Assembly: GCA_946406115.1 (NCBI GenBank)
Contig: OX291561.1
Coordinates: 6,130,273 to 6,194,272, forward strand
Length of the DNA: 64,000 bases
Source: Apoda limacodes
Lineage: Eukaryota; Arthropoda; Insecta; Lepidoptera; Limacodidae
Reading direction: 5' to 3'
Shown here: positions 35,301 to 45,953 of the stretch, piece after piece
Numbering within the stretch: position 1 is the first letter of the stretch
How the letters are laid out: every line of letters starts with the position of its first letter
Position numbers and translations under genes: made by a program
Notes under the pieces: generated by a model
Database searches by the model: none
The model's input: the letters and a program-made list of their open reading frames with translations, nothing else
Told to the model about the DNA's origin: nothing

Positions 35301-38188
35301 GTTTTTTAATAGTCTTTGTTTTAAGTTTCATAAGTATACAGTATGTTTGTGGAAATAGTGAATTCTACAGCCATCTAGTTGTATGGAAGCTTGAGTTGTA
35401 ATTGAGCATGTTAGTAGTAGATGCTGCGCTTTGTAGATTTAGATAGAAAACCTGATAGACGAAGGTACAGTATTGTTAATTGTAAATCCTTTCCTTTTCC
35501 CTTTATTAGTATTTACAAATTTCACATTTTACATTTACAATAGTATTCAAAAGTAAAATGTCTACTACAATACACATAGTATACTGAATACTACACAATG
35601 TACGTAATATACATTTCAATAGTACAGAATATACGTAGTATACTCAATACTACACAATATATGTTTTATACTATACATTTAAACATAGGTCAGTAGCATT
35701 ATATTCACATTTGGGATAGCAGAGTTCATCCTCCAAGTCTTACTCCTTATAAATTTTTCTTTGAATATTTCGCGCGTCAATATGTCAAAAAAATATCTTT
35801 ACCTATACCACCAAAGTGGCCATAAAGCTTACGACCCGCCTGATTAAGCGGTCACCATAGCCTTGTAACAACACAAAGGGCTTTACAAAATAAATACCGT
35901 ATCTACGTCTGTCAAAGTCAATGTTGCCAACAAACACGTAGTTCAGAACCAAAAGCAATATATTTGGTTTCAGGAGGATTCGTATTCTGAGGAAGACTCC
36001 GGTACCGAGGAAGTCTCGGACGCGGAGGATTGATGCACGACCGTTGTCCTACCATCCTCTAGCGTTAAATAGCCCTACGTACCCCACTTGTACTATAGCA
36101 TATGCCATTTGAGCTGATACAATAGGTCATTGCCCTTCCTCTATGTTACGTGCTATACATATTTCTCAAAACAGCTACTAGCCAAAAAGCACGAATTTTT
36201 ATATGATCATCACAAGGCGTTGTTGTCGTGGTAAGAGGTGATTGTGAAAAAACCTGAGAGCTAGGTTTTTTTTTCACATATGAGGGTAGTTTAAAAAAGC
36301 TTTAGATAGGGCAGCAAGAATGATTTATATATAGTAAATTTGTATAGTATCGCGCTAATAACGTCGTATCGTGCTGATCGGTATGATTAGTGGAAGAGTC
36401 CAGTGACCCTTTGTAACTTAAAAGGTAAATACTACAACAAGTGGGGTACTTACAGAAAAGTACAGTGTGCTAAGTCTGTTACTCTAGCATATCCCTTTCT
36501 CATACCTAGATATTGAAAATTGTACCAAAAAAAAATATATTTTTTGAAAAAAATCCTTTTCACTAAGCGAATTGAGTGAAAACAAATACTCAAGCGTTGT
36601 GGGATATCCCAGCTAAATTGATAGTATTTTTGTTATAGATGTCTAGATTTTCTTATACTGTTCTATGCATGGTTTATCCACAGGGTATGATAAATATGTT
36701 TTAGAATTGAATTATTGTTGGAAGTGAGGTATACATGGTGCCTTAATGTTGAAGCATGTCAACTCGGTAATGTTACACTATACTGCATTTCTAGTTTTAG
36801 TTATATACAATTTCTCGTTTTTTTATTTATTATTAATAATTATAATGTGTATTTTTGTTTACGGATTTTACGTATATGTTCTCTGTAATATTGAAATTTC
36901 ATGTGATATTAACGTTTATTGTAAGGCTTTTTTTTTATATATTATGTTTGCAATGAAATTTTTGTGCTAATTGTTTCATTCCATTTAACTGTTCCTTGAT
37001 GTCGAACTGAAAGGCGGAATCTCTTTATTGGTGCCAAAATGCATTTCGATATCTCTTAAGCATTGCTATCTGTGATTGTCTTTAAAAGAGGTAATATAGT
37101 TTAGTAACTTGACAATAAATAGAGCCGAGACGTATAGTTTTATTAATATAACTTTTTATAAAAGTTAGCATATTATTGTCAATGTAGTATCTCGTCAGTT
37201 TTTACTTGGTATAATAGCTTTGATGTTTTTGGCATGATGTCGTTATGGTGACATTAAAATTGTATGCTTTGTACTTTAAATGGTTTTATTTTTTTTTATT
37301 TCGCTTCACTCCTTATTTGCATGTAAAAGTTTCCGTTGGATTGCGGATGGTTGAAGAATTCACAAATTATAAATTAAATAAAAAGGTAAAAATGTTTACA
37401 TAATATTCTGATGAAAATTAATAAAATTTACGGCCTTGATACTTGATACCAACTCCCTCTCGTATCTTATCTATCACCCGAAGGGTGTTGAGGGACGGGT
37501 ATCGGGGGAGGGGAATTTACCTCCCACCATGACCCGGGCAGAAGCTCAGGGGTGGTGAACACCCCTGGTGAAATTATATGGGAGCCTACTTTAGGCCCCC
37601 CACCTTGATACTAGTGACAGAAGTGTATTACCAATAGGATGATATACTTACTCATAATATAATATTTGATTTAATGTTACTGATATATAAATGACCGATT
37701 TTGTTTAAAGCAATAGTAGTCAAAAATATTTAGTTATTTTTTATCTGATTTTTTTTTCAGATATTTAGATCATATATTCAAAAATTTAGGAGCTGGGTTG
37801 CTCAGTTCTAGCTATCCCATTTTTTAAATCAAGAATATATATTTTAGATTAAAATATTGCTGATTTATGCACCAAATTATTTTTACTAACTTTAGTCGGA
37901 TATGAAATTGAATACGTTTTTTAAATTAGAAAGAGGTATTTGACCCTTTTATATGGTGTTTAACCCCGTAATTAATTAACCTGTGTAATAACCTACATTA
38001 GAGAGCTGGTATCGAGGTTATTATCTTTACATACTGTGCCACTGAACATACATTTTAACGTACACCAGGAGGAGGAGGAATGCTCGACAGAAGAAAGCGA
38101 AGAGGAGGAAGAACCTAGCCCGAGGAGACGGCTTAAGAGGCAGATCAAACCAGCACCAGAGAATCCGGCTGAGTGCAAGCAGCAGTAG
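20290..38188 (+). CDS. Nap1: Nucleosome assembly protein 1 (histone chaperone)
   Basis: Coding exons: 20290-20393, 29620-29827, 31417-31574, 32467-32597, 32866-33026, 33294-33482, 34605-34724, then either 35974-36033 or 38069-38188. All phases match, giving 376 or 396 residues; vertebrate NAP1L1 has 391. NAP family proteins bind H2A-H2B and H3-H4, shuttle them to the nucleus and assist nucleosome assembly. Conserved pieces are visible: AALPPNVRRRIRALRTLQKD (dimerisation helix), EAKFYSEVHELE, KGIPDFWYTIFRNV, MMQEHDEPIL, FTLEFHFAPNEYFTN, GCEINWKKGKNVTVKTIKKK with a basic nuclear-localisation patch (residues about 271-278), DSFFNFFSPP, FEIGHYIRERVVSRAVLLYT and an acidic tail from about residue 347. 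The start ATG at 20290 fits the insect N-terminus MGTVERPGDATSEVESGEEE. Confidence 0.97.
21515..21583. repeat. Three-copy 23-bp tandem repeat
   Basis: Copies 21515-21537, 21538-21560 and 21561-21583 share the pattern GTAGTGGTGAG followed by AGCAAAAT-like ends. The third has GTAGAGGTGAC. Confidence 0.85.
22168..22240 (-). repeat. 5S rRNA-derived sequence (SINE3-like head or pseudogene)
   Basis: On the - strand it reads GAAGTTAAGCAACGTCGACC then GTGGTCAGTATTTGGATGGG and TGACCGC. This matches the internal promoter half of 5S rRNA, as found in 5S-derived SINEs. The 5' third and the 3' end of a 5S gene are missing or unrecognisable, so it is not a working rRNA gene. The flanks 22020-22110 and 22250-22340 may belong to the same element. 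Confidence 0.7.
24556..24728. repeat. LINE family X fragment split into two opposite-facing halves
   Basis: 24556-24604 carries GCGGTGACCGCTTACCATCA in one orientation. 24670-24728 carries CTTGCAACACC and CGCGCGTTGCCGACCC in the other. In the intact copies these words lie side by side in one orientation, so the copy has been rearranged, with about 65 bp of unrelated DNA between the halves. Confidence 0.6.
25172..25230 (+). repeat. tRNA-derived SINE fragment
   Basis: GACCTGTCTGCTGAACCGAG and the box B-like GAGTTTGATCCCCGC match the family seen at 30121 and, inverted, at 50652. A Helitron-like element begins eight bases downstream. Confidence 0.6.
25238..25503. mobile_element. Helitron-like non-autonomous element
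   Basis: Begins TCCTACTAATATTATAAATT and ends GGCAAAGTCTAG, between A (25237) and T (25504). It shares the 3' words GGGTGGAGCCGCTGGCAAAG with the element at 16627. No protein is encoded. Confidence 0.65.
25769..28160 (-). mobile_element. CR1/Daphne-like LINE, 5'-truncated and broken
   Basis: Lies in - orientation. The 3' end has repeated ACAAT units next to AAATATCCTTTATTGCAC. The reverse transcriptase is recognisable: LPKKSNPCLSDFRPISNL, then LLDFSNAFNTVDFDVLLELL, VAGVPQGGVLSPLLFAIF and the catalytic YADDLQVY. Frame breaks near 27310-27420 and elsewhere show it is dead. The element ends in Nap1 intron sequence, opposite to the gene's direction. Confidence 0.8.
28470..28732. repeat. Helitron-like fragment (3' end clear)
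   Basis: Ends with GACGCGTGCAAAAGCTAG followed by T, matching the 3' end of the Helitron-like family at 16627 and 25238. The 5' end near 28470 (TATTAATATAACATATATTT) is only a weak match, so the left boundary is uncertain. Confidence 0.45.
29620..29827 (+). CDS. Nap1: Nap1 exon 2, dimerisation helix
   Basis: The acceptor is CCTCATACAG and the donor GTTAGA at 29828. It encodes GITRTEMLAALTNRIHAETL, then AALPPNVRRRIRALRTLQKD, FVDIEAKFYSEVHELECKYG and KLYKPLFEK. It is GC-rich against AT-rich introns. Ends in phase 0. Confidence 0.97.
30121..30183 (+). repeat. tRNA-derived SINE fragment
   Basis: TGACCCAACTGCTTAATCGA and the box B GTAGGTTCGATTCCCGCAC match the family at 25172 and 50652. It lies in Nap1 intron 2 (29828-31416). 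Confidence 0.65.
30314..30722 (-). repeat. GGTTCCGTA-family repeat copy, inverted
   Basis: Mirrors 19198-19640: GTTCCGTACC at the left, the CATACAACAAACGTGATT block inverted, TGAGTTATAGCCTGGTGACA, and TTTGGGTACGGAACCCTA at the right end. The two sub-blocks ending CCCTTAAATATTT are again present twice. Confidence 0.75.
31417..31574 (+). CDS. Nap1: Nap1 exon 3
   Basis: The acceptor is TGTTGTCAG and the donor GTGAGT at 31575. It encodes RAEIVNGAYEPNDTECLNPW, then the charged linker RDENEEDELARAVQGAKLNE and DEKKAIEETKPA. Ends in phase 2; the split codon becomes Glu. Confidence 0.96.
31670..31900 (-). repeat. Jockey/BS-like LINE C-terminal fragment
   Basis: CTTGGCATGGAGCTCATTCC and TTCGCGGGAGAAGTAACTTT are related to the family X copies at 47480 and 62935. 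It is a short degenerate remnant in Nap1 intron 3, in - orientation. Confidence 0.6.
32467..32597 (+). CDS. Nap1: Nap1 exon 4, histone-binding core
   Basis: The acceptor is GATTGTTTCAG and the donor GTAATT at 32598. Encodes PPMDPNVKGIPDFWYTIFRN, then VSMLCEMMQEHDEPILKCLQ and DIK. KGIPDFW and QEHDEPIL are NAP-family signatures. Ends in phase 1. Confidence 0.97.
32866..33026 (+). CDS. Nap1: Nap1 exon 5, histone-binding core
   Basis: The acceptor is TTATTTACAG and the donor GTTAGC at 33027. Encodes VQMHEDPIGFTLEFHFAPNE, YFTNTVLTKEYSMKCKPDDE and SPLEFEGPEIYSCK. FTLEFHFAPNEYF is the beta-sheet core of the NAP fold. Ends in phase 0. Confidence 0.97.
33294..33482 (+). CDS. Nap1: Nap1 exon 6 with basic nuclear-localisation patch
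   Basis: The acceptor is CTTCCACAG and the donor GTAAGT at 33483. Encodes 63 residues: GCEINWKKGKNVTVKTIKKK, QKHKSRGSVRTVTKSVQADS, FFNFFSPPAMPEDPNSTLAS and DIQ. IKKKQKHK is the conserved basic patch. Confidence 0.97.
33483..34604 (+). other. Nap1 intron 6
   Basis: AT-rich intron. Contains a tRNA-derived SINE head on the - strand at 34455-34540. The open frames at 33523-33765 and 33897-34115 show no known protein similarity. Confidence 0.6.
34455..34540 (-). repeat. tRNA-derived SINE head
   Basis: On the - strand, CCGAGTGGCGCAGTAGTAGA (box A-like) is followed by GAAGGTTCCGAGTTCCATTC (box B-like). It resembles a decayed tRNA but the acceptor stem is not formed. Confidence 0.6.
34605..34724 (+). 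CDS. Nap1: Nap1 exon 7, end of NAP fold and acidic stretch
   Basis: The acceptor is TGTTTTTAG and the donor GTAAGT at 34725. Encodes ALLTADFEIGHYIRERVVSR, then AVLLYTGEGLDEDDDDYEEE. Ends in phase 0, so either last exon can follow in frame. Confidence 0.97.
35500..35680. repeat. Degenerate tandem repeat in Nap1 intron 7
   Basis: Words such as CAATAGTA, AATACTACACAATGTACG and AGTATACTCAATACTACACA recur about every 20-60 bp. The unit is imperfect and AT-rich. Confidence 0.6.
35808..35890 (-). repeat. LINE family X 3' end, short remnant
   Basis: ACCACCAAAGTGGCCATAAA, ACCCGCCTGATTAAGCGGTC and ACCATAGCCT correspond to the family X 3' end at 12893, with deletions. Confidence 0.6.
35974..36033 (+). 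CDS. Nap1: Nap1 alternative last exon, short acidic form
   Basis: The acceptor is TTGGTTTCAG. In phase 0 it encodes EDSYSEEDSGTEEVSDAED and stops at TGA 36031-36033, giving a 376-residue protein. The tail is acidic, as expected for a histone chaperone, but has no C-terminal cysteine. A 3' UTR with a candidate AATAAA at 37114-37119 follows. Confidence 0.85.
   Translation, partial: EDSYSEEDSGTEEVSDAED
36034..38068 (+). other. 3' UTR of the short Nap1 form / intron of the long form
   Basis: AT-rich after the first stop. A GC-rich block at 37440-37610 (CCCGAAGGGTGTTGAGGGAC and GGGAGCCTACTTTAGGCC) looks like a repeat fragment of unknown class. No other exon was found before the acceptor at 38067-38068. 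Confidence 0.6.
37114..37119 (+). terminator. Nap1: Candidate polyadenylation signal of the short Nap1 form
   Basis: AATAAA about 1.1 kb after the first alternative stop. An ATTAAA at 37253-37258 with a T-rich stretch after it is a second candidate. Either would end the message before the distal last exon. Confidence 0.4.
38069..38188 (+). CDS. Nap1: Nap1 alternative last exon, long form ending in CKQQ
   Basis: The acceptor is GTACACCAG. In phase 0 it encodes EEEECSTEESEEEEEPSPRR, then RLKRQIKPAPENPAECKQQ and TAG at 38186-38188, giving 396 residues. The ending NPAECKQQ is the same as in vertebrate NAP1L1, where the CKQQ cysteine is annotated as a prenylation site. This exon is therefore strongly conserved although it lies about 2 kb beyond another valid last exon. 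Confidence 0.92.
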   Translation, partial: EEEECSTEESEEEEEPSPRRRLKRQIKPAPENPAECKQQ

Positions 38189-41100
38189 CCCGGACTCTAT
38201 CCTGACATTCGCAGTTCAGGGATCTTTATAGCTTCCCAGTTATTCACCCAAACCTTGTACATTTACTCTCAGCCACGTCTATAGGTCTGTGTAAAATGTC
38301 ATTTTTTGTTCCCAATTGTCAGGATTGTGCTATGGATTAAAAACTATCATCGTTAGGTCAAAAATATAGGATAATGAGTAATTTGATATTGAATAGGCGC
38401 GGATAATAGTTTTAGCGTTGTATTACAATTATGTTGAAAAAATGCTAAGAAGTCAAGGCTACGCTAAGTAAATTTTTGACTATACGTGGAATTATACTCT
38501 GATAAAACAGATTTTGATATAAATCTAAGATATATAAGACTTTAGTCATATAATTGTTTGTTTTCCGCTGATTTTATAACATTTCACTGTTATATGATTT
38601 AGTATAGCTTATTTATTTAATTGTAAAATAACATTGTTTTATAGATACATTTTTTATGTTGAGTTGTGACAATGACTTGAAGTAAACTTGAGTTCCTGTC
38701 ATGTCACTCGCTCAAATACTGAATACTGAAAATACTAATTGTCATGAGAAAAATGTTACGGACTGTATTTGCTTGTATTTTAGGTTCAGACAGTTCTAAA
38801 AATTACATATTAAAGCTGAAAATACCAATAGTTTGTGCCTTGAGTATGATGGTGGGCTGTGAGAAGTGGGCTCCTTGTTTAATCTAAAGTTTACTTTTTA
38901 TGGTGAAATAAGCACAAGGTTTCTTTTTAACAGAAAGTGTCATTGACTGATAAACTACCTACTATAATAGTTTACATTTCAGGCGGCGTTCCAAAACGCA
39001 ACAAGGAAGTTAAAATAGGTTTTGGAATGTTCACTAACAATTATTTATCTGGATATTTGCGTTATTTACACTGCCATAGATGCCTGTCAGCATAAAAATA
39101 AATCAAAACACTTTTTTCAAAATGTTTAGGAAGTCAACTTTGCCAAGCATAATTATTACTCTACGCAGAGTAAAAGTGTTTTGGAACGTAGTCTTATTTA
39201 CCTTCACATTCCTAAATGTCAACACATAGATAAATAGTCTTACTGCAGCTAATCTAGTATACTGTTATATTGAAAGAAAAAAAAATGGTTATTGTTATAA
39301 ACTTTTTTAGAGATTCGTTGTAGGTATCGGAAATTAAAATGTGATGTAGTTAATAGTTACATTACCCCCCCAAGTATTAGAAGTTTCTTAATCTTATACC
39401 TTCAATACCGCATTGTTTATAAAACGGTGCTTGGCGTAGTTAGGTTATGCGATTTTCGCAATTGTTTGGTACCGAGCTGTTGCGATGTATTCGTTAGGTA
39501 TATAATGAGTCGGTACCGAAGTGAGGCTGCCGTCAACACCAGCTGTAGGGATTTGTACACTACTATTTTTTAAAATACATAAATTGATATTTTTTTTTAT
39601 TTTATTTCCTATCTGGTTTGGTAATAAAAGTCAAGGTGTACATCGCAATTATGTACGTCAGCCAAAGTAATAATTATATCGACAGGAAGACTGCCACTGC
39701 TGAACACGCGACTTAGCATCGGTCTCCACCTTTTTGTGGATCTTGTTACCCGCTTTTTGCGGTCCCAACGGTCGTGTTGTAGTAGGTACCTATTAACCAG
39801 TTGTCCATCAAAGTCTGACAAATTCGTAACAACCCCATCGTCTCCGCAAGGTATATTTGGGATTTTTTTGCCAACCCTACACCCCTAAAGCAGAAGGCTA
39901 TTTAAAAATCTCATTATTTATTTCTGTACCGCCCGAAAAAAAACAACTTTTGACAAAAACGTTTTGACTGAAGTTAAAACTTGTAATTGCTTGCTTGGCG
40001 CGTAGATCATATCTTGAACCACATATGACATTAAAACCCGACGTTGACGCTATTTACGCTTAATTCGATTTAACGTCCACCGCCCCACGTCGGCAACCCA
40101 ATAGTGCTCTATAAAAAAGCGCCGCGCTTTAAAACCGCCTTCGTGTTACATGGGAACGGTTTTTGCCATTTAAACGGTTCTTTAACGCCCCACAGTGGGG
40201 CAAGTTACCTTAAAAACTGGTATCAAATAAACTATGCTTTGTAGTAAGTACTTCTTAAAGTTAGTTTCTGTTTTAAAATAAATACCTAAATTACTCTAAT
40301 CACAACTTGTCCTATGTTCCAGCTTTTTTAGCCATAAAATCACTGAAGTTATCCTTTCCAGAACACTTTATAATATTAACGAATTCTTGTCTCGTTATAA
40401 TGTATTAAAATTTTTAATATTCCTGCAATTCATATTTAGGAAATGATTTAAGTTTCAAAAATATCCATAAGCATCCACATAATTAAGTAGCAAAAAGTAC
40501 CAATAGATAAGTTAATACTTGATATGCTTTGGAACCTAAAGAAAATCACAATTTTTAATAGATTTTATAACTATAACCGAAATTTTTGGTTAACATGTGT
40601 GCATAACTAAATTAAAGTCAGTAAAATATTGTTAAGTTCCTAAAGTTAATTACAAATAACACCTCAAAACTGCTTCGAAGCGTTTCAAAAATGCCGCAAA
40701 ATGCGAGAGTAAATGACGAATATTATAACACACTCTTGTGGAACTAAGAAATAAGTTCCGAAGCATTTACTTTCTGCCAAATCGTAGGTAGGTAAGTGTT
40801 ATATTGAAAAAGTATAAGTGGGTATTTCTACATAACATTTCGGCTGGATTATGGGTTTCACCAGCCGGTGTAACGTCGGGAAAAAGGTTTTTTTGCCAAA
40901 TTATGCGTTCAATCCCATTTTATTATTTTTTAATTAGTAGTGGGTAAATTTAAAAACTTATATTGAAGAGGCGATATCAGTGTTTCTGATTTATAATGTA
41001 CAAATAGATTTTACAAGTTTTTCCATCGCTACTACGCAAAGTTCTGTAATGCTACTTGCGTAAATACAGACAGGAATAAACTCCGCTCCACGTACTCAGG

Positions 41101-43084
41101 ACACCACTGCAATAATACTTTATGTAGGGTAGTGTGAAATAAAAAAAACGGATCAATTTATTAACTTTTAATGATGTAGGTAACAATGTAATTATTCAAC
41201 TTGTCTTTTAATTACAAATATTCACTAACAGATCAGATCTGGGCTCTACTGAAGACGTATCCACGTCATATCATATCACATTGATTTAATTTGTATGCGC
41301 TACGGGGAATACCTTAAAATACATACTTAAGGGGCTACTTTGTGACTCGATACCTATTCGTAAGCCACGCCACGCCTTATTTTACTATCGAAGATTCCTC
41401 TTCCCGAGCGCTCACGAATGAAAAAAAAAAAGAAAGCAATAACAATATAGGCACAGCTAATAAACACAACTAGCATGCACGAGTCAACAGCTCAGTAGGC
41501 GCAACTGTTATTTCGACTTTTTCGATTTTGTATAGGACGGTCGGGCGATCGTGAATTTTGTTTAGATTAAGCTGGCTCTTTGGCTGTACCTAATATTGGC
41601 CACCTCAGATTTTTCTTACTTTAGCGCCGAAATAATTAAACACTTATAAATAATTAACTAAAGCAAAAATCTTAAAATTGGACAACCAGATCTTTTAAAT
41701 ACTCATTATCTTTATTATAAAATATTAAAAAGATGTTGACGTTTTTCTATGTCAACGTACAAAGTAAACAATTAAGAGTTTACTTTGAAAATAAAAACTA
41801 TTGTTGTAAAGTGATCCAATCGTGTTTTGGTACTACCAGAATGTTCATCACACGATCAAATACATGTAATGAATGATTAAATTTGTGGTTAAAAATCATG
41901 TAGGAACAAGACTTAGCTATTTTTCGATTTAGGCCTCTTGTTTTTACAGCAATATAACAACATACTAAGATCATAAGTACCTACACGCGAGCTCGAGGAC
42001 TTTAGGAGTAAGAACCACTAGTAAGTCTGGTCAGTGACTTACGCGGTACAACATGACCTTCTGTACGTACTTATTTTCGCTATGGAGTCGTGCTACTTTG
42101 GTAAATATTCCAATATCGGCTTCTACCAAAGTAAGTACAGATAATAAGTTGCCTTTTGTATCCAGACGTTTAACTTTTAGTGTAGGTATTAAGGCGCAGC
42201 GAGACCAACTAGCTAAAAAATGTGTGGTTTAGGTTTATGTAAAGAAATAGATGATTTTTCCGGTCTTAAGATTCGCAATCGGTAGATACGTATTTATTAA
42301 ATAAATATTGCTGCATTTTTGAAATATCATTACTTGAAAACGGATCGACCTATTTGGCTGATTATATGTTGTGTTACACCGGAAAAGTTGGCAAATGGTA
42401 TTTTCGTATGAAAATCTTAATAATCGAGCAAAGCTGGATTGATCAGTTAGTATGTACGTACACTCACAAAATACTTAATTTAATTTGTGTGTGTGTGTTG
42501 ATTATTTATGGCTAAAGCTGTAGAAAACTAAGGATACTATTTTTTAAAGTCAGAGATACTACGAAAGTTATTAATGCTTGTACTATACTGAGTTAGAGAA
42601 TATTTAGGTACTTCTTGAATCTATATTTACTACAAAATTGAGTCCAGAGTCCCAACCCCGCAAAACCTTACCTTTCAGAATTCTCCCCAAGAGACTAAAC
42701 GGACAGAATGAGGAAGCTAGCTTGTGAAATATCTCTAAAAATGGAAGATCTGGATTCTTATCGCATTTAAGATTTAAGTAAAAAACGACACTGAAACAAC
42801 AAACTAGTCGTACCTGAAGTTCAATCAGTTAATTAAGCACCAAGTTGTATAAATTACCTATTTCTTAATATAACGCAGCAAAAGAATTTTCGAGATCGTA
42901 TCACTAACGGAAAGGGGAAAGACCCGAATACAAATTGTTTACATCTATAAAATGTTTGTATTAAATGTGGACGCTTTTAAAGAATCTCTTGTTTTTTTAT
43001 AGCGAGCTAGAAAATGTCCACAATTAATGACACTAGTGTACAAATAATAAAACTAGAAAATTTTCTGACGTATTATAGGAAATC
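38189..43084. other. Intergenic region downstream of Nap1
   Basis: Contains the Nap1 long-form 3' UTR. Candidate signals are ATTAAA at 38336-38341 and AATAAA at 39097-39102, neither decisive. A possible short inverted-repeat element lies at about 38985-39196 (GCGTTCCAAAACGC against GTTTTGGAACGTAG). 40000-40200 is more GC-rich with no recognised content. A single piggyBac-like end, TTAAGGGGCTAC, is at about 41328. No gene was recognised. Confidence 0.5.
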
Positions 43085-43303
43085 TACTATAGCACGGACG
43101 CTAAGCAGGAGGAATTTCGTTCAATGACTGGTCACTATTTGTCTCTGTTGCACGCGCATAATTATTGCGCTCCTCTATGACAGCGGTCATCGCATCTGTG
43201 TGAGTGCGACGGTAAATAATTATGCGCGTGCAACAGAGACAAATAGTGAACGGTCAATGAACGAAATTATTCCTGCTTCGCGTTTAATTTAGCTCTATAA
43301 TAG
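43085..43303. mobile_element. Fold-back element with about 80-bp inverted arms
   Basis: The left arm 43085-43166 and right arm 43215-43303 are near-perfect inverses: ACTATTTGTCTCTGTTGCAC and GCGCATAATTATT in the left arm, AATAATTATGCGC and GTGCAACAGAGACAAATAGT in the right. The outer ends are CTACTATAG / CTATAATAG. About 50 bp separates the arms. No coding capacity. Confidence 0.85.
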
Positions 43304-44290
43304 CTTGTTATATCTTACAACTATCCCTTTTATTACCATGTGATTTCGACATGTGATCGCTGTCCATTGTTTCACCAACAATGTTTGGACATGCAAAAAC
43401 TAATTAACACTATGTAAACTCTGTCCATGAAACCATCATAACTGATCACTTGTTACCAGCATAGCTGCAGTTGCTGCCTTAAGATTCGACACTGCATAAA
43501 ACTCACGTGACAATGTTACTGTGTGTGTGAGAGAGAGAGAGAGTGTAAACATGCTAGTAGCTTGCACAATGGCATTTTTGGATTAAGAGTTCCCACGATC
43601 GATACTATTCGCACTTTTGATATCGCAAGTTTTGCCACCGACACCTATCGTTCGTGTAGCTTTGAAACTAATCAAAATTTATGCATGCAAAACGAACGGT
43701 TGACCTACACACTCTACGATAATACCATAAACAAAGAATATGTATAGGCAGTTTGACAGATTAACACAAAAACCCCACCTTCAGATATGGGTCTAAAGTT
43801 TCATTTTTCGGTGGCAATCGGAAAAAAATATCGTAATCGAACGCTTGGCAGATCGTTTCAAATGATACTAAAATTAAGATATTTTTTATACCAATGCTAA
43901 AAAAACGGATGACAGGTGACAAAAGTAATGAAAATGATTCTGCATCCCAAAACGAACGCGCCCTAGTTACTTCCTCAAGCTGGCGCGTGCATTCACACTT
44001 GCCTTTTAGCATGCCCGGCCCCCCTCGCCCGTGCCGCAGTTTTAATATCAAAAAAAAAGTGACAGCTAGATCATGCAAGCAGCTGGCATGCCATTGTACA
44101 AGCTACTAGCAAGTGTTTTCTGGGAGCATTCATGAAAGTTTTTAGTTTTACATAACTAACGAATAAAATACATTTTAATGGGTGATGTAAAATTAATAAA
44201 GATATTAAAATTAAAACGGTGTATCCCCTTAATTTAAGAAATGATGTATGTAAAAATTAAAGAGAATAAGTATACATTAAGTAAGAAGGG

Positions 44291-44347
44291 GTACTTACCT
44301 ATTAGTGATTACACTACTCGGTGTGTACTTACCTATTAGTGATTACA
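44291..44347. repeat. Two-copy 23-bp direct repeat
   Basis: GTACTTACCTATTAGTGATT plus ACA occurs at 44291-44313 and again at 44325-44347, 34 bp apart. Confidence 0.9.
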
Positions 44348-45947
44348 ATAAGTTATATTCTCAGATATCAAAGAAAATGGAACATTTCGGTAAACGCCTT
44401 AAAATCTTCATGTTTTTTAACAATTGAAAGAAAGTAGTAAATTAAGGATATTAACAGTGAAATAAAAATCATTTTATTTCATCAAAATAAACTTAAGAAA
44501 ATATATGTAGGTACGACTTTTCAAAAACATTCTCATATATAATATATATTTGTAATTGTAAAGACACAATTTTATCATTTTCACTCTCTGAGCAACATTG
44601 CCTGTACCAAAACTTTGACGGTAGAAATAAGTAACGCAAATATCGAATATTTGACACCTACCCTCATGCCACGCTTGTTTAATTTTCATGTGAATCAATT
44701 GACTCCCGTTTAAGCGTCCCCTTTTTTAAATGCGTGTCGTAATTTATGGACCCTTTCTTCCTCATACCGGTATTGGGCTAAGATAATTGGAAACAATTCG
44801 CGCTACGTCATCTTATTCTAAAAGAAAATCAAAATTCACATTTCCAAATCTGGAAATTGACATATAAACACTAAAAGTCTTTAAAAATAAACCTATTTTA
44901 TTAAACAATCCATTTTATTTAAATCATAAATAACAAGTCTATTTTGTAAGGAAATTATTTATATTGGTAAAAAATAAATTAATAAAAATCACTGCCATTG
45001 ATAGGTATAGATACATTTATGCAACCTATTTTATTTGTAGTCTCCATAAGTACAAAATACGCTACGTACATTTGGTCTCTGAAGTTAGCACTTTCAACGA
45101 TCGTTCACTCGTCCGCACGTACTTCATACCCGTCACGTTCCTAAATTCATTAAGAGCTACTTCAGTCCATGCAAAAAATCTGTATTTTCTGTACGGATTA
45201 TTAACAGCTGGGAAAACTAAAAAAAAAACAATAAAATTTATAAAACACTGGAGGTTGTGACATATACTACTTTAATACTTTTAGTGCAATCGATTCTGCA
45301 TTTATTTATCTCACTTCTCAGTTACGCTAATAGCAGCTAACTTCAGAGTCAAAAAATCTGTAGCGCGAACCTGTTGAGAGTCAACCCTGAATTCACGAAA
45401 CACAACTGCCGCCCTGTCAAAACTATATCTGTCTCTATGCAGAGAGTAAAAAGAGTGACAGCTAGCATTTAATTGAGATATGACATTGGGCTGTAGTTCA
45501 TTGCAGGCGTTATCTTGACATAAAAAGTTGTAACATCGCATTGTATTGAATCTACGACCCCAACTTGAGATGGTTACACATCAGATTTCATAAATTATTA
45601 ATTAAAATTTACAGGCTAGAGTTACGAATCTCTACACGTGCAATGAACCGCAGCATTGATTTGGATACCGAGAATTCAGGCGTAGTCTTGAAACTGTCCA
45701 AATAAATAAAAAAACATAAAACACATATTCAAAACTTAAGTACATTACGCGTTTGTGAAATATAAAATCAAAATTAAAAACGTGCAATTGTATATTTTTA
45801 AATTATACTCACTAACTTAATGTACAGACAATTGAACGAATACCTACTACTAAAATTCATATTAAATTTCGCTATTGCAGCCTAATGCGAACGAAAAAGA
45901 GTAAACAGAGGGAGAAATAAGGTACGTCTTAATTTATTCCTACTTAC

Positions 45948-45953
45948 TTTATT
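45948..45953 (-). terminator. Stim: Candidate polyadenylation signal of Stim
   Basis: AATAAA on the - strand about 370 nt after the Stim stop; another lies at 45933-45938. AT-rich context makes chance matches likely. Confidence 0.3.

Noticed and set aside
38985..39196. Inverted repeat with GTTCCAAAAC ends as a defined transposon
   Set aside because: The arms are short (about 14 bases) and no target duplication was visible; kept only as a note in the region entry.
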